Below, piece after piece: positions 35,265-44,654 of a stretch of 64,000 nt of DNA. A program made the translations under genes and the position numbers. Position 1 is the first letter of the stretch; each line of letters starts with the position of its first letter. The stretch spans positions 310,001 through 374,000 of the forward strand of contig JBDIVM010000003.1 in the NCBI GenBank assembly GCA_039805905.1, read 5' to 3'. This stretch comes from Thermohalobaculum sp039805905. GTDB lineage: Bacteria; Pseudomonadota; Alphaproteobacteria; Rhodobacterales; Rhodobacteraceae. A model generated the notes under the pieces. That model ran no database searches and was not told the origin of the DNA. It saw only the letters and a program-made list of their open reading frames with translations.

Positions 35265-35993
35265 GTGACCGGCCATCCCAGCGGTGCTCCCTGGCGCAAC
35301 TTCTATGGCCGCCGTCACGGCAAGACCCTGCGCAAGGGCCAGCGCGGGCTGCTGGAGCACGGGCTGGCCGGGCTTGCGCCGAAGGGCGTGAGCTGGGCCG
35401 AGAACCCCCAGCGCCGTCCGATCGACCCGCAGGCGCTGTTCCTGCCGTTGCCCTCGGGCCGGCCGCGTGAGATCTGGCTCGAGATCGGCTTCGGCGGCGG
35501 CGAGCACATGATGGCCGTGGCGAGGGCGCACCCCGCGGTCGGGATCATCGGCTGCGAGGCCTTCATCAACGGCGTGGTCATGCTGCTCGCGCGCATCGAG
35601 CGGGCCGGCGTGGCGAACCTCGCCATCCATCCGGGCGACGCGCGCGACCTGATGGATGTCCTGCCGGACGGGTCGGTGGCGCAGGTCTTCCTGCTCTATC
35701 CCGATCCCTGGCCGAAGAGACGCCATCACAAGCGGCGGTTCATCAGCCCCGCGAACCTGGACCAGCTTGCTCGCATCGTGGCGGAAGGCGGGCTGCTGCG
35801 GGTGGCCACCGACATCCCCGACTATGTGCGCCATACGCTCGAGGCGGTCGCGCGCGACGGGCGATTCGCCTGGACCGCCGAGCGGGCCGCCGACTGGAGG
35901 AATGCATGGCCCGGATGGCCGTCGACCCGCTACGAGGCGAAGGCGCTGCGCGAGGGGCGGCAGCCACATTACCTGGTTTTCAGGCGAAACTGA
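35265..35993 (+). CDS. trmB: tRNA (guanine-N7-)-methyltransferase
   Basis: SAM-dependent enzyme that makes m7G46 in tRNA. It has 242 residues. The SAM motif is EIGFGGGEHM, and the family signature is YPDPWPKRRHHKRRF; TRYEAKALREGRQPHYLVF closes the domain. The start is a GTG 18 bases after the lipoprotein stop. A basic N-terminal tail (RRHGKTLRKGQRG) could bind tRNA and is normal in alphaproteobacteria. Confidence 0.95.
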   Translation: MTGHPSGAPWRNFYGRRHGKTLRKGQRGLLEHGLAGLAPKGVSWAENPQRRPIDPQALFLPLPSGRPREIWLEIGFGGGEHMMAVARAHPAVGIIGCEAFINGVVMLLARIERAGVANLAIHPGDARDLMDVLPDGSVAQVFLLYPDPWPKRRHHKRRFISPANLDQLARIVAEGGLLRVATDIPDYVRHTLEAVARDGRFAWTAERAADWRNAWPGWPSTRYEAKALREGRQPHYLVFRRN

Positions 35994-36303
35994 CACGATT
36001 TCGCCCAACTCCTCCGGTTGTGCGGGACCGGCCGGCACAATTAAGGCGGGAATCGGGCGGATCGTGCCGCAACCCTGCCCCGTTCCCCGGCGATCTTGCA
36101 GATGCGGCGTCGCGTTTGGTTCGGTTCCGATCGCCGCACGTTCGGGCGATCGAGCGGGCCGACGCGAATCCGGTGCTGTGTGCGTAGCGTAAGGGCGCTG
36201 ACCCAGTGTTCCGGGTCAGCGCCTTTGGCGTTGCGTGATGGGTGGACGGCGCAGCGGCGTTCGCGCTAAATGCCCCTCCGATCCCGCTCCGGAGCACCGC
36301 CCC
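35994..36303. other. 310-base gap between trmB and aroA
   Basis: No protein gene is supported. The only clear element is the strong hairpin at 36194-36226. The 200 bases before it have no T-tract or other hairpin that I can defend; an untranslated RNA ending at this terminator is possible but not shown. Confidence 0.4.
36194..36226 (+). terminator. Rho-independent terminator-like hairpin after trmB
   Basis: GGCGCTGACCC and GGGTCAGCGCC form a perfect 11-bp stem around an eight-base loop and are followed by TTT. It lies 200 bases after the trmB stop and about 80 bases before aroA. It could end the metK-trmB transcript, a small RNA, or act as an attenuator for aroA. Confidence 0.65.
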
Positions 36304-37641
36304 ATGTCCCATTCCGCGCCAGCCGTCTCCGTCGCGTCGCGGCGATCCGTCCGGCTGTCCGGACGGGCGGACGTGCCGGGCGACAAGTCGGTGTCGCATC
36401 GCGCGCTGATCCTCGGCACGCTCGCGGTTGGCGAGACGAGGGCGAGCGGGCTGCTCGAGGGCGAGGATGTGCTCGGCACCGCGCGGGCGATGCGCGCCTT
36501 CGGTGCCGAGGTGACGCGCCATGGCGACGGCGTCTGGAGCGTCCACGGTGTCGGTGTCGGCGGGCTGGCCGAGCCCGAGGACGTGGTCGACTGCGGCAAT
36601 GCCGGCACCGGCGTCCGCCTGATCATGGGCATGATGGCAACCACGGCGATCAGCGCCACCTTCACCGGCGATGCCTCGCTGCGCCGCCGCCCGATGGGCC
36701 GCATCCTCGAGCCGCTGACGCTGTTCGGCGCGCACTCCGCGGGCCGCGCCGGCGGGCTCCTGCCGCTGACCCTGACCGGGGCGCGCAAGCCGGTGCCGGT
36801 GGAATACGCCCTGCCGGTGCCCTCGGCGCAGGTGAAGTCCGCGGTGCTGCTCGCCGGGCTCAACGCCCCCGGCGAGACCGTGGTGATCGAGCGCGAGGCG
36901 ACCCGCGACCATACGGAGCGGATGCTGCGGGGCTTCGGTGCCCGCGTCACGGTCGAGCATCTTTCCGGGGGCCGGGCGATCCGTCTCACCGGCCAGCCGG
37001 AGCTCGCGCCGCTGACCATCGCCGTGCCGCGCGACCCGTCCTCGGCCGCCTTCCCGGTGGCCGCGGCACTGATCGCAGAAGGCTCCGAAATCCTCGTTCC
37101 CAGCATCTGCCTGAACCCGACCCGCGCCGGCCTCTACCAGACGCTGGCCGAGATGGGCGCCGACATCGTGCATGAGAGCCCGCGCGAGGAAGGCGGCGAG
37201 CCGGTGGCCGACCTCCGTGTGCGTTTCTCGGCGCTGAAGGGCGTCGAGGTTCCGCCGGAGCGGGCGGCGAGCATGATCGACGAATACCCGGTGCTGGCCG
37301 CCGTCGCCGCCTGCGCCGAGGGCAACACCGTGATGCGCGGAATCGGCGAGCTTCGGGTGAAGGAATCCGACCGGATCTCCGCCATGGCCGCCGGGCTCCG
37401 CGCCAACGGGGTCGATGTCACCGAGGAGCGGGACGGCATGACCGTGCATGGCCGCGGGCCGGACGGTGTGCCGGGCGGGGCGACGGTGGCGACCCATCTC
37501 GACCACCGGATTGCCATGTCGTTTCTCGTGCTGGGCCTTGCAGCCCGCGCGCCGATCACGGTGGACGACGCGACGCCGATCGCCACCAGCTTCCCCGGCT
37601 TCCTGCCGATGATGCGGGGGCTCGGGGCGGATGTCGGGTAG
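36304..37641 (+). CDS. aroA: 3-phosphoshikimate 1-carboxyvinyltransferase (EPSP synthase), class II type
   Basis: Shikimate-pathway enzyme that joins PEP to shikimate-3-phosphate. It has 445 residues. Class II motifs are all present: GDKSVS (26-31), SAQVK (174-178), RDHTE (201-205) and NPTR (271-274). At the PEP site the sequence is GNAGTG (98-103), with glycine where the glyphosate-insensitive CP4 enzyme has alanine. The active-site MIDEYPVLA and LRVKESDR are intact. It starts at the ATG opening MSHSAPAV. cmk begins just after the stop. It supplies chorismate for the trp genes downstream. Confidence 0.96.
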   Translation: MSHSAPAVSVASRRSVRLSGRADVPGDKSVSHRALILGTLAVGETRASGLLEGEDVLGTARAMRAFGAEVTRHGDGVWSVHGVGVGGLAEPEDVVDCGNAGTGVRLIMGMMATTAISATFTGDASLRRRPMGRILEPLTLFGAHSAGRAGGLLPLTLTGARKPVPVEYALPVPSAQVKSAVLLAGLNAPGETVVIEREATRDHTERMLRGFGARVTVEHLSGGRAIRLTGQPELAPLTIAVPRDPSSAAFPVAAALIAEGSEILVPSICLNPTRAGLYQTLAEMGADIVHESPREEGGEPVADLRVRFSALKGVEVPPERAASMIDEYPVLAAVAACAEGNTVMRGIGELRVKESDRISAMAAGLRANGVDVTEERDGMTVHGRGPDGVPGGATVATHLDHRIAMSFLVLGLAARAPITVDDATPIATSFPGFLPMMRGLGADVG

Positions 37642-37651
37642 GCCGGTCGCG

Positions 37652-38305
37652 ATGCACTTCACCGTCGCCATCGACGGCCCGGCGGCCGCCGGCAAGGGAA
37701 CCATCGCCCGGGCGGTGGCAGGACGCTTCGGCTTCGCCCATCTCGACACCGGACTGCTCTATCGCGCGGTCGGGCGCAAGACGCTGGAGCAGGGCCGCGG
37801 CGTTCTGGACGAGGGGCTGGCCGAACTGGTGGCCCGCGAACTGACCGAAGCCGATCTCGACGAGGCTCGCCTGCGCGGGGCGCTGGTTGCCAATGCCGCC
37901 TCGAAGGTAGCGGCGATGCCGGGCGTCCGCCGGGCGCTGCTCGAGTTCCAGCGACGCTTTGCCGCGCGGGAAGGCGGCGCGGTGCTCGACGGGCGCGACA
38001 TCGGCACGGTGGTGTGCCCGGGGGCGGAGGTAAAGCTCTATGTCGTCGCAGATGACGAGACCCGCGCCAGGCGGCGCCACCGGGAGCTTGCCGGGCGCGG
38101 CGAGACAGTGAGCGTCGAGCAGGTGCTGGCCGATCTTCGCAGCCGCGACGCCCGTGATGCGGGCCGGGCCTATGCGCCGATGCGCCGGGCCGACGACGCC
38201 CACTTGCTGGACACGACGGAATTGGCTATAGACGCCGCCGTCGCCAAGGCGGCGCAGATCATCGAGCAGGCACTGAGCCGGGCAAGCAGGCAAGGTCCCG
38301 GCTGA
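37652..38305 (+). CDS. cmk: Cytidylate kinase
   Basis: Phosphorylates CMP and dCMP. It has 217 residues. The P-loop is GPAAAGKGTIA near the N-terminus, LDTGLLYRAVG follows, and LDGRDIGTVVCP and RRADDAHLLDTT close the active site. MHFTVAIDGP is preferred as start; an ATG at 37631 overlapping the aroA end would add seven residues. aroA-cmk-rpsA is a conserved order in many proteobacteria. Confidence 0.95.
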   Translation: MHFTVAIDGPAAAGKGTIARAVAGRFGFAHLDTGLLYRAVGRKTLEQGRGVLDEGLAELVARELTEADLDEARLRGALVANAASKVAAMPGVRRALLEFQRRFAAREGGAVLDGRDIGTVVCPGAEVKLYVVADDETRARRRHRELAGRGETVSVEQVLADLRSRDARDAGRAYAPMRRADDAHLLDTTELAIDAAVAKAAQIIEQALSRASRQGPG

Positions 38306-38395
38306 GTGGCGTTTTGCGTTTCGTGCCGAGCAACCACCTGAAGACCGCCGGAGACAACCGGCAGGCCGGCAAAACACGGATAGGAGACTTTCTAT

Positions 38396-40081
38396 ATGCC
38401 CGCTACCGCCTCCATGGAGGAATTCGAGACTCTTCTGAACGAGAGCCTCAAGAGGGAGACCCCCGAAGAGGGCTCCGTCGTCAAGGGAACGGTGATCGCC
38501 ATCGAGAACGGACAGGCGATCATCGACGTCGGCTTCAAGGTCGAAGGCCGCGTCGATCTGAAGGAATTCGCCGCCCCCGGGCGATCAGCCGAGATTGCCG
38601 TGGGCGATGTGGTCGAGGTGTTCCTGGATCGGGTCGAGAACGCCAGGGGCGAGGCGGCGATCAGCCGCGACAAGGCCCGCCGCGAGGAGGCCTGGGACAA
38701 GCTGGAGAAGGCGAACGAGAAGCAGGAGCGGGTCGAGGGAACGATCTTCGGCCGCGTGAAGGGCGGGTTCACCGTCGATCTCGGCGGCGCCGTCGCCTTC
38801 CTGCCCGGAAGCCAGATCGATGTCCGGCCGGTGCGCGATGTCGGCCCGCTGATGGGCATGCCGCAGCCATTCCAGATCCTGAAGATGGACCGCCGGCGCG
38901 GCAACATCGTCGTGTCGCGCCGCGCCGTGCTCGAGGAGAGCCGCGCCGAGCAGCGCGCCGAGATCGTCGGCAAGCTGCATGAGGGCGACGTGGTCGACGG
39001 CGTGGTCAAGAACGTCACCGATTACGGCGCCTTCGTGGACCTCGGCGGCGTCGACGGGCTGCTGCACGTCACCGACATGGCGTGGAGGCGCGTCAACCAC
39101 CCGTCCGAGATCGTCAACATCGGCGAGACGATCAAGGTGCAGGTGATCCGGGTCAACAAGGAGACCCAGCGCATCAGCCTCGGCATGAAGCAGCTGATGG
39201 CCGATCCCTGGGACAGCGTCGAGACCAAGTACCCGGTGGGCGCCAGGTTCACCGGCCGCGTCACCAACATCACCGACTACGGCGCCTTCGTCGAGCTGGA
39301 GCCGGGGGTCGAGGGCCTCGTGCACGTCTCCGAGATGTCCTGGACCAAGAAGAACGCCCATCCCGGCAAGATCGTCTCCACCTCCCAGGAGGTCGAGGTC
39401 ATGGTCCTGGATGTCGACTCGCAGAAACGGCGGGTGAGCCTCGGTCTCAAACAGTGCATGGCGAACCCGTGGGAGAGCTTCGCGGCGACCCATCCGTCGG
39501 GGACCGAGATCGAGGGCGAGGTCAAGAACATCACCGAGTTCGGCCTGTTCGTCGGGCTCGATGGCGACATCGACGGCATGGTGCACCTCTCGGACCTCAG
39601 CTGGGACCGCCCGGGCGAGCAGGCGATCCAGGAGTTCAAGAAGGGCGACATGGTCAAGGCCGTGGTGCTCGACGTGGACACCGACAAGGAGCGCATCTCG
39701 CTCGGCATCAAGCAGCTCGCCGGCGACCCCTTTGCCTCCGCGACCAAGGGGGTGAAGCGCGGCCAGGTCGTGACCGTGACTGTCACGGCGATCGAGGATG
39801 GCGGCATCGAGGTCGAGTACGACGGCATGAAGTCGTTCATCCGCCGCTCGGATCTCAGCCGCGACCGCTCGGAGCAGCGCCCGGACCGGTTCTCGGTCGG
39901 CGACCGGGTGGATGCCAAGATCACCACGATCGACAAGGCCGCCCGCAAGATCGGCCTGTCGATCAAGGCGCGCGAGATCGAGGAGGAGAAGGAGGCCGTC
40001 GAGCAGTACGGCTCGTCCGATTCCGGCGCCTCGCTCGGCGACATCCTGGGCGCTGCGCTGAAGCAGCAGCAGAAGCAGTGA
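38396..40081 (+). CDS. rpsA: 30S ribosomal protein S1
   Basis: mRNA-binding protein of the small subunit, 561 residues with six S1 repeats. Repeats are seen as GSVVKGTVIAIENG, GRVKGGFTVDLGG, GVVKNVTDYGAFVDLGG, GRVTNITDYGAFVELEPG, GEVKNITEFGLFVGLDG and VTVTAIEDGGIEVEYDG. Repeats three to five are the most alike, as expected. AGGAG precedes the ATG, and the 90-base spacer after cmk allows a separate promoter. Confidence 0.97.
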   Translation: MPATASMEEFETLLNESLKRETPEEGSVVKGTVIAIENGQAIIDVGFKVEGRVDLKEFAAPGRSAEIAVGDVVEVFLDRVENARGEAAISRDKARREEAWDKLEKANEKQERVEGTIFGRVKGGFTVDLGGAVAFLPGSQIDVRPVRDVGPLMGMPQPFQILKMDRRRGNIVVSRRAVLEESRAEQRAEIVGKLHEGDVVDGVVKNVTDYGAFVDLGGVDGLLHVTDMAWRRVNHPSEIVNIGETIKVQVIRVNKETQRISLGMKQLMADPWDSVETKYPVGARFTGRVTNITDYGAFVELEPGVEGLVHVSEMSWTKKNAHPGKIVSTSQEVEVMVLDVDSQKRRVSLGLKQCMANPWESFAATHPSGTEIEGEVKNITEFGLFVGLDGDIDGMVHLSDLSWDRPGEQAIQEFKKGDMVKAVVLDVDTDKERISLGIKQLAGDPFASATKGVKRGQVVTVTVTAIEDGGIEVEYDGMKSFIRRSDLSRDRSEQRPDRFSVGDRVDAKITTIDKAARKIGLSIKAREIEEEKEAVEQYGSSDSGASLGDILGAALKQQQKQ

Positions 40082-40109
40082 TCGCGCCCGCCCGTGGCGT
40101 GACCTGACG

Positions 40110-41018
40110 ATGAGCGCGACAGCGGACCTCATCCTTGAGCGGCGCCGGGTCCGGCGCCGCCTCGCATTCTGGCGGATCGCCGCGATCGTGCTCGCGGTGG
40201 TCGCCGCCATCGCCCTGCTCCCGGACCGGGAACGCCCGGCCCTCGTCGACCACCTCGCCCGCATCCGGATCGAGGGGTTGATCCTCGACGATCCGGCCAG
40301 GGGCGAGGAACTGGCCCGCCTGGCCGAGTCCGAGCGGGTCAAGGGTGTGATCATGCAGATCAACAGCCCGGGCGGGACGGTTGCCGCCTCGGAGGCGCTC
40401 TACGAGGACCTGCGCCGGATCGCAGAGCGGAAGCCCGTCGTGGCTGTCATGTCCGAAGTCGGGGCCTCGGGCGCCTATATCGCGGCGATCGCCGCAGACC
40501 ATATCGTTGCCCGCGGCAACTCGCTGACCGGATCGATCGGCGTCGTTGCCGAGATCCCGAATGTCGCCGGGCTGATGGAGAAACTCGGCATCGACGTGAC
40601 CCGGGTGAAGAGCGCGCCGCTGAAGGCCGAGCCAAGCTTCACCACACGCCCGGATGACGCTGTGCTGGAGGCCGAGCGGGCGCTGATCGCCGACAGCTAC
40701 GCCTGGTTCAGGGAGCTGGTCGCCGGCCGGCGCGGCCTCGACGACGCGGCGCTGGAGACGGTTGCCGACGGGCGCGTCTTCACCGGCCGTCAGGCCGTTG
40801 CGAACGGCCTGATCGACGCGATCGGCGGCGAGCGGACGGCCCGCGAATGGCTCGTGGCCGAGCACGACCTGCCCGAGTCGATGCGCGTAATTGATTATGA
40901 CTGGGGCGAATCGCTGTTGCCCTGGCCAGCGTCGATGCTGGAGGAATCGCTCGCTGGCTTGCTGCCCGAGACCCCGGTTCTGCCGGGTGGAACACGGCTA
41001 TATGCCGTAATTTACTAG
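40110..41018 (+). CDS. sppA: Signal peptide peptidase SppA (S49 family, short form)
   Basis: Inner-membrane serine protease of 302 residues that degrades leftover signal peptides. One membrane helix (about 20-37) anchors it, with a basic cytoplasmic N-terminus. The catalytic serine is S120 (EVGASGAYIAAI) and the general-base lysine K172 (KSAPLKAEPS), separated by about 50 residues as in the single-domain SppA. QINSPGGTVAASEALY is also typical. It follows rpsA by 28 bases. Confidence 0.93.
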   Translation: MSATADLILERRRVRRRLAFWRIAAIVLAVVAAIALLPDRERPALVDHLARIRIEGLILDDPARGEELARLAESERVKGVIMQINSPGGTVAASEALYEDLRRIAERKPVVAVMSEVGASGAYIAAIAADHIVARGNSLTGSIGVVAEIPNVAGLMEKLGIDVTRVKSAPLKAEPSFTTRPDDAVLEAERALIADSYAWFRELVAGRRGLDDAALETVADGRVFTGRQAVANGLIDAIGGERTAREWLVAEHDLPESMRVIDYDWGESLLPWPASMLEESLAGLLPETPVLPGGTRLYAVIY

Positions 41019-41124
41019 GAAAGTCCGCCTCGGACATTGACGGCAGGCGATTTCGCGTGACAGCTTCGGAGGCCGGACGTGACGGCTGAGGAATCACACC
41101 CAGGTGATTGACCGGGGGAACGCC

Positions 41125-41409
41125 ATGATCAAATCCGAACTCATCCAGCAGATTGCAGAAGACAACCCGCATCTTTACCAGCGGGACGTTGAGCGCATTG
41201 TTTCGACCCTGTTCGAGGAGATTACCGCCGCGCTCGCGCGCGGCGATCGCGTCGAGTTGCGTGGGTTCGGAGCCTTCTCGGTAAAGCAGCGCGATGCCCG
41301 GCAGGGGCGCAATCCGCGCACCGGCGCGGCAGTGCCGGTACCGCAGAAGGTCGTCCCCTTCTTCAAGGCGGGCAAGGAGCTGCGCGAACGGATGAACAAG
41401 CCGGGCTGA
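41125..41409 (+). CDS. ihfB: Integration host factor beta subunit
   Basis: DNA-bending HU/IHF-family protein of 94 residues. MIKSELIQQIAEDNPHLYQ opens the protein. GDRVELRGFGAFSVKQRDARQGRNPRTG includes the proline-tipped DNA-binding arm RNPRTG. IHF-beta rather than HU is supported by its position after rpsA-sppA and before lapA, as in many proteobacteria. GGGGGA precedes the ATG; a GTG seven codons upstream is unlikely. Confidence 0.95.
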   Translation: MIKSELIQQIAEDNPHLYQRDVERIVSTLFEEITAALARGDRVELRGFGAFSVKQRDARQGRNPRTGAAVPVPQKVVPFFKAGKELRERMNKPG

Positions 41410-41434
41410 ACCGCCCGGCACGACCGGGAATGGG

Positions 41435-41776
41435 ATGATGCGGACGATCAAGCTGTTCGTGCTCTGCGTGCTGGCGATGGTGCTCGTCGCGCTCGGGGTC
41501 GCCAACATGGCCCTGGTGGACCTCTACCTGATGCCGCCGTCGCTGTTCGGCGACCGCTTCGGTGTCAGGGGCGTACCGCTGGCGGCAGTGATCCTGGCGG
41601 CTGTGCTGCTGGGCATCGTCATCGGCCAGGTGCTGGAATGGATGCGCGAGCGCAAGCACCGCGTGACTGCCGACGCGAAGCGTCGCGAGATCGTCCAGCT
41701 CCGCCAGGAGGTGACCAAGCTCCGTGCCAGGACCGGGGGCGGGGTGCAGGACCTGCCCCGGATCCCAGCTCCCTGA
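41435..41776 (+). CDS. lapA: LapA-domain inner-membrane protein
   Basis: Small membrane protein of 113 residues with two helices (about 5-27 and 47-68) and a charged cytoplasmic helix (QVLEWMRERKHRVTADAKRREI) that could form a coiled coil. It resembles LapA (DUF1049), which in enterobacteria works with LapB in control of lipopolysaccharide synthesis. No lapB is nearby. It begins 26 bases after ihfB and trpF begins 23 bases later. Confidence 0.85.
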   Translation: MMRTIKLFVLCVLAMVLVALGVANMALVDLYLMPPSLFGDRFGVRGVPLAAVILAAVLLGIVIGQVLEWMRERKHRVTADAKRREIVQLRQEVTKLRARTGGGVQDLPRIPAP

Positions 41777-41798
41777 GGCTGAGGCCGGCAGGGCCGAA

Positions 41799-42446
41799 AT
41801 GCGCGTCAAGATCTGCGGGCTGACCGGTGCGGACGCGGTGGCGCATGCCGCCGCGGCAGGCGCGGCCTATCTCGGCTTCGTGTTCTACCCGCCCTCGCCG
41901 CGCGCGCTGGAGCCGGAACAGGCGCGCGAACTGGTCCTCGCCGCGCCCGCGGGGATCGCCCGGGTGGCTCTGGTGGTCGATGCAGGAGACGATTTCCTCG
42001 AGCGGCTCCTCGACCGGGTGCCGGTCGACATGCTCCAGCTCCACGGGTCCGAGAGCCCGGAACGCGTGACCGCAATCCGGCGTCTCTCCGGCCTGCCGGT
42101 GATGAAGGCGCTGGGACTGCGCGAGGCGGCCGATCTCGCCGCGATCGACCGCTATGCGGCGGTGGCCGACCAGCTTCTGATCGACGCGAAGCCGCCAGAG
42201 GGCGCGGCGCTGCCCGGCGGCAATGCCGTGCCCTTCGACTGGCGGCTGATCGCCGGGCGGCGCTGGCCGGTGCCCTGGATGCTGGCGGGCGGGCTGACGC
42301 CCGCGAACGTCGCCGCGGCGGTGCGCCTGACCGGTGCACGCCAGGTCGACGTCTCGTCCGGCGTCGAGAGCGCGCCCGGCGTCAAGGACCCGGCGAAGGT
42401 GACAGCGTTCATCCGGGCGGCGCAGGGTGCGGCGGACGCCGCATGA
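41799..42446 (+). CDS. trpF: Phosphoribosylanthranilate isomerase
   Basis: TIM-barrel enzyme of tryptophan synthesis, 215 residues. The N-terminal MRVKICGLTGADAV carries the catalytic cysteine (C6), the central strand has LQLHGSE, and the phosphate-binding end has LAGGLTPANVAAAV and VDVSSGVESAPGVKDPAKV. The catalytic aspartate is in LLIDAKPP. It starts after lapA, and its stop overlaps the GNAT gene (ATGA). trpB and trpA follow nearby. Confidence 0.96.
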   Translation: MRVKICGLTGADAVAHAAAAGAAYLGFVFYPPSPRALEPEQARELVLAAPAGIARVALVVDAGDDFLERLLDRVPVDMLQLHGSESPERVTAIRRLSGLPVMKALGLREAADLAAIDRYAAVADQLLIDAKPPEGAALPGGNAVPFDWRLIAGRRWPVPWMLAGGLTPANVAAAVRLTGARQVDVSSGVESAPGVKDPAKVTAFIRAAQGAADAA

Positions 42447-42886
42447 TCATCCGCGAGGCGACCGGGGCCGACATCGAGGCGATCGTCCTCCTCCTCGCCG
42501 ATGACGGGCTGGGGCGCGGCCGGGAGCGGCCCGGCGACCCGGCCTATGCGCGCGCCTCCCGGGCGATGTCGGCCCAGCCGGGCAATGTCTATCTGGTGGC
42601 CGAGGACGATAGCGGAGTGATCGGCTGCCTGCAGTACACCCGCATCCACGGCTTGTCGCGCACCGGTGCGGCGCGGGCGCAGATCGAGGGGGTGCGGGTC
42701 AGTGCCGCCCGGCGCGGCGCCGGGATCGGGGAGGCGCTGATGCGGGCGGCGATTGCGCGGGCGCGGGCGGATGGCTGCGCGCTGGTGCAGCTCACCACGG
42801 ACCGGGCGCGGGCGGATGCCCACCGATTCTACCAGCGGCTGGGTTTCGTGGCGAGCCATTGGGGCATGAAGCTTGATCCGGGATGA
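42443..42886 (+). CDS. GNAT family N-acetyltransferase
   Basis: Acetyl-CoA-dependent transferase of 147 residues, substrate unknown. The binding loop is RRGAGIGEALMRAAIARAR (about 91-110), preceded by IEGVRVSAA, and AHRFYQRLGFV ends the domain. It overlaps trpF by four bases and precedes trpB by 58 bases, so it is expressed with the tryptophan genes. A direct role in tryptophan synthesis is not implied by its sequence. Confidence 0.9.
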   Translation: MIIREATGADIEAIVLLLADDGLGRGRERPGDPAYARASRAMSAQPGNVYLVAEDDSGVIGCLQYTRIHGLSRTGAARAQIEGVRVSAARRGAGIGEALMRAAIARARADGCALVQLTTDRARADAHRFYQRLGFVASHWGMKLDPG

Positions 42887-42944
42887 CGGATCGGATTCCG
42901 GGCGCTAAAGAGAGGCGCGGGTTTCCGACCGGAGCACGACTGCC

Positions 42945-44165
<1,221 letters not shown>

Positions 44166-44175
44166 AGGACATCAC

Positions 44176-44559
44176 GTGGCGAAGTTCAACATCGGGGACC
44201 TGGTGGTCCTGAAATCCGGCTCGATGCGCATGTGCGTCGAGACCGCCGACGATGAGGCGATCTCGACCGTCTGGTGCAACGAGGGCGTGATCGGGCGCGA
44301 CCGGTTCGACCCGGCGCTCCTCAACAAGTGGGAGTATCGCGAGGACGACGCCGGCCGCCCAAGGGCGCCGCGCGGCGACCGCGGAGATCGCGACGGCGGC
44401 GGCGGGCGCAAGCCCCCCTATCGCGGCGACCGGGACCGGGACGACCGGGGCGAGCGCGGCGGCGATCGGGGGGCCAAGGGTGGCGACGAGCGGCCGCGCA
44501 AGACCGGCTGGGACGGCAAGCCGCGCCAGAAGAAGTATTTCCGCAAGGACGAGGACTGA
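44176..44559 (+). CDS. DUF2158 (YodC-like) protein with Arg/Gly/Asp-rich tail
   Basis: Protein of 127 residues. The first 55 residues (FNIGDLVVLKSGSMRMCVE ... VWCNEGVIGRDRF) match the small beta-rich YodC/DUF2158 domain. Residues about 57-127 are low-complexity Arg/Asp/Gly with repeated GDRG/DRD units and look disordered and RNA-binding-like. The start is a GTG ten bases after trpB. The gene separates trpB from trpA. Function is unknown. Confidence 0.85.
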   Translation: MAKFNIGDLVVLKSGSMRMCVETADDEAISTVWCNEGVIGRDRFDPALLNKWEYREDDAGRPRAPRGDRGDRDGGGGRKPPYRGDRDRDDRGERGGDRGAKGGDERPRKTGWDGKPRQKKYFRKDED

Positions 44560-44586
44560 TCTCGTCCTGATGCGCGGCGCCGGAAA

Positions 44587-44611
44587 CTCCCTCCCCTCTT
44601 GCGGGGGAGGG
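44587..44611. repeat. Palindromic CCCTCCCC/GGGGAGGG intergenic element
   Basis: CCCTCCCC pairs with GGGGAGGG around a seven-base loop in the spacer before trpA. The sequence looks like the short GC-rich palindromes dispersed in alphaproteobacterial genomes. Only one copy is seen in this window. The nearby GAGGAGGGAG and GGGAGGGAAATG are ribosome-binding-like, so the hairpin could also affect trpA translation. Confidence 0.45.
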
Positions 44612-44654
44612 TCGGGGAGGAGGGAGCCTTCCCGCTGAGCGAGAGGGGAGGGAA

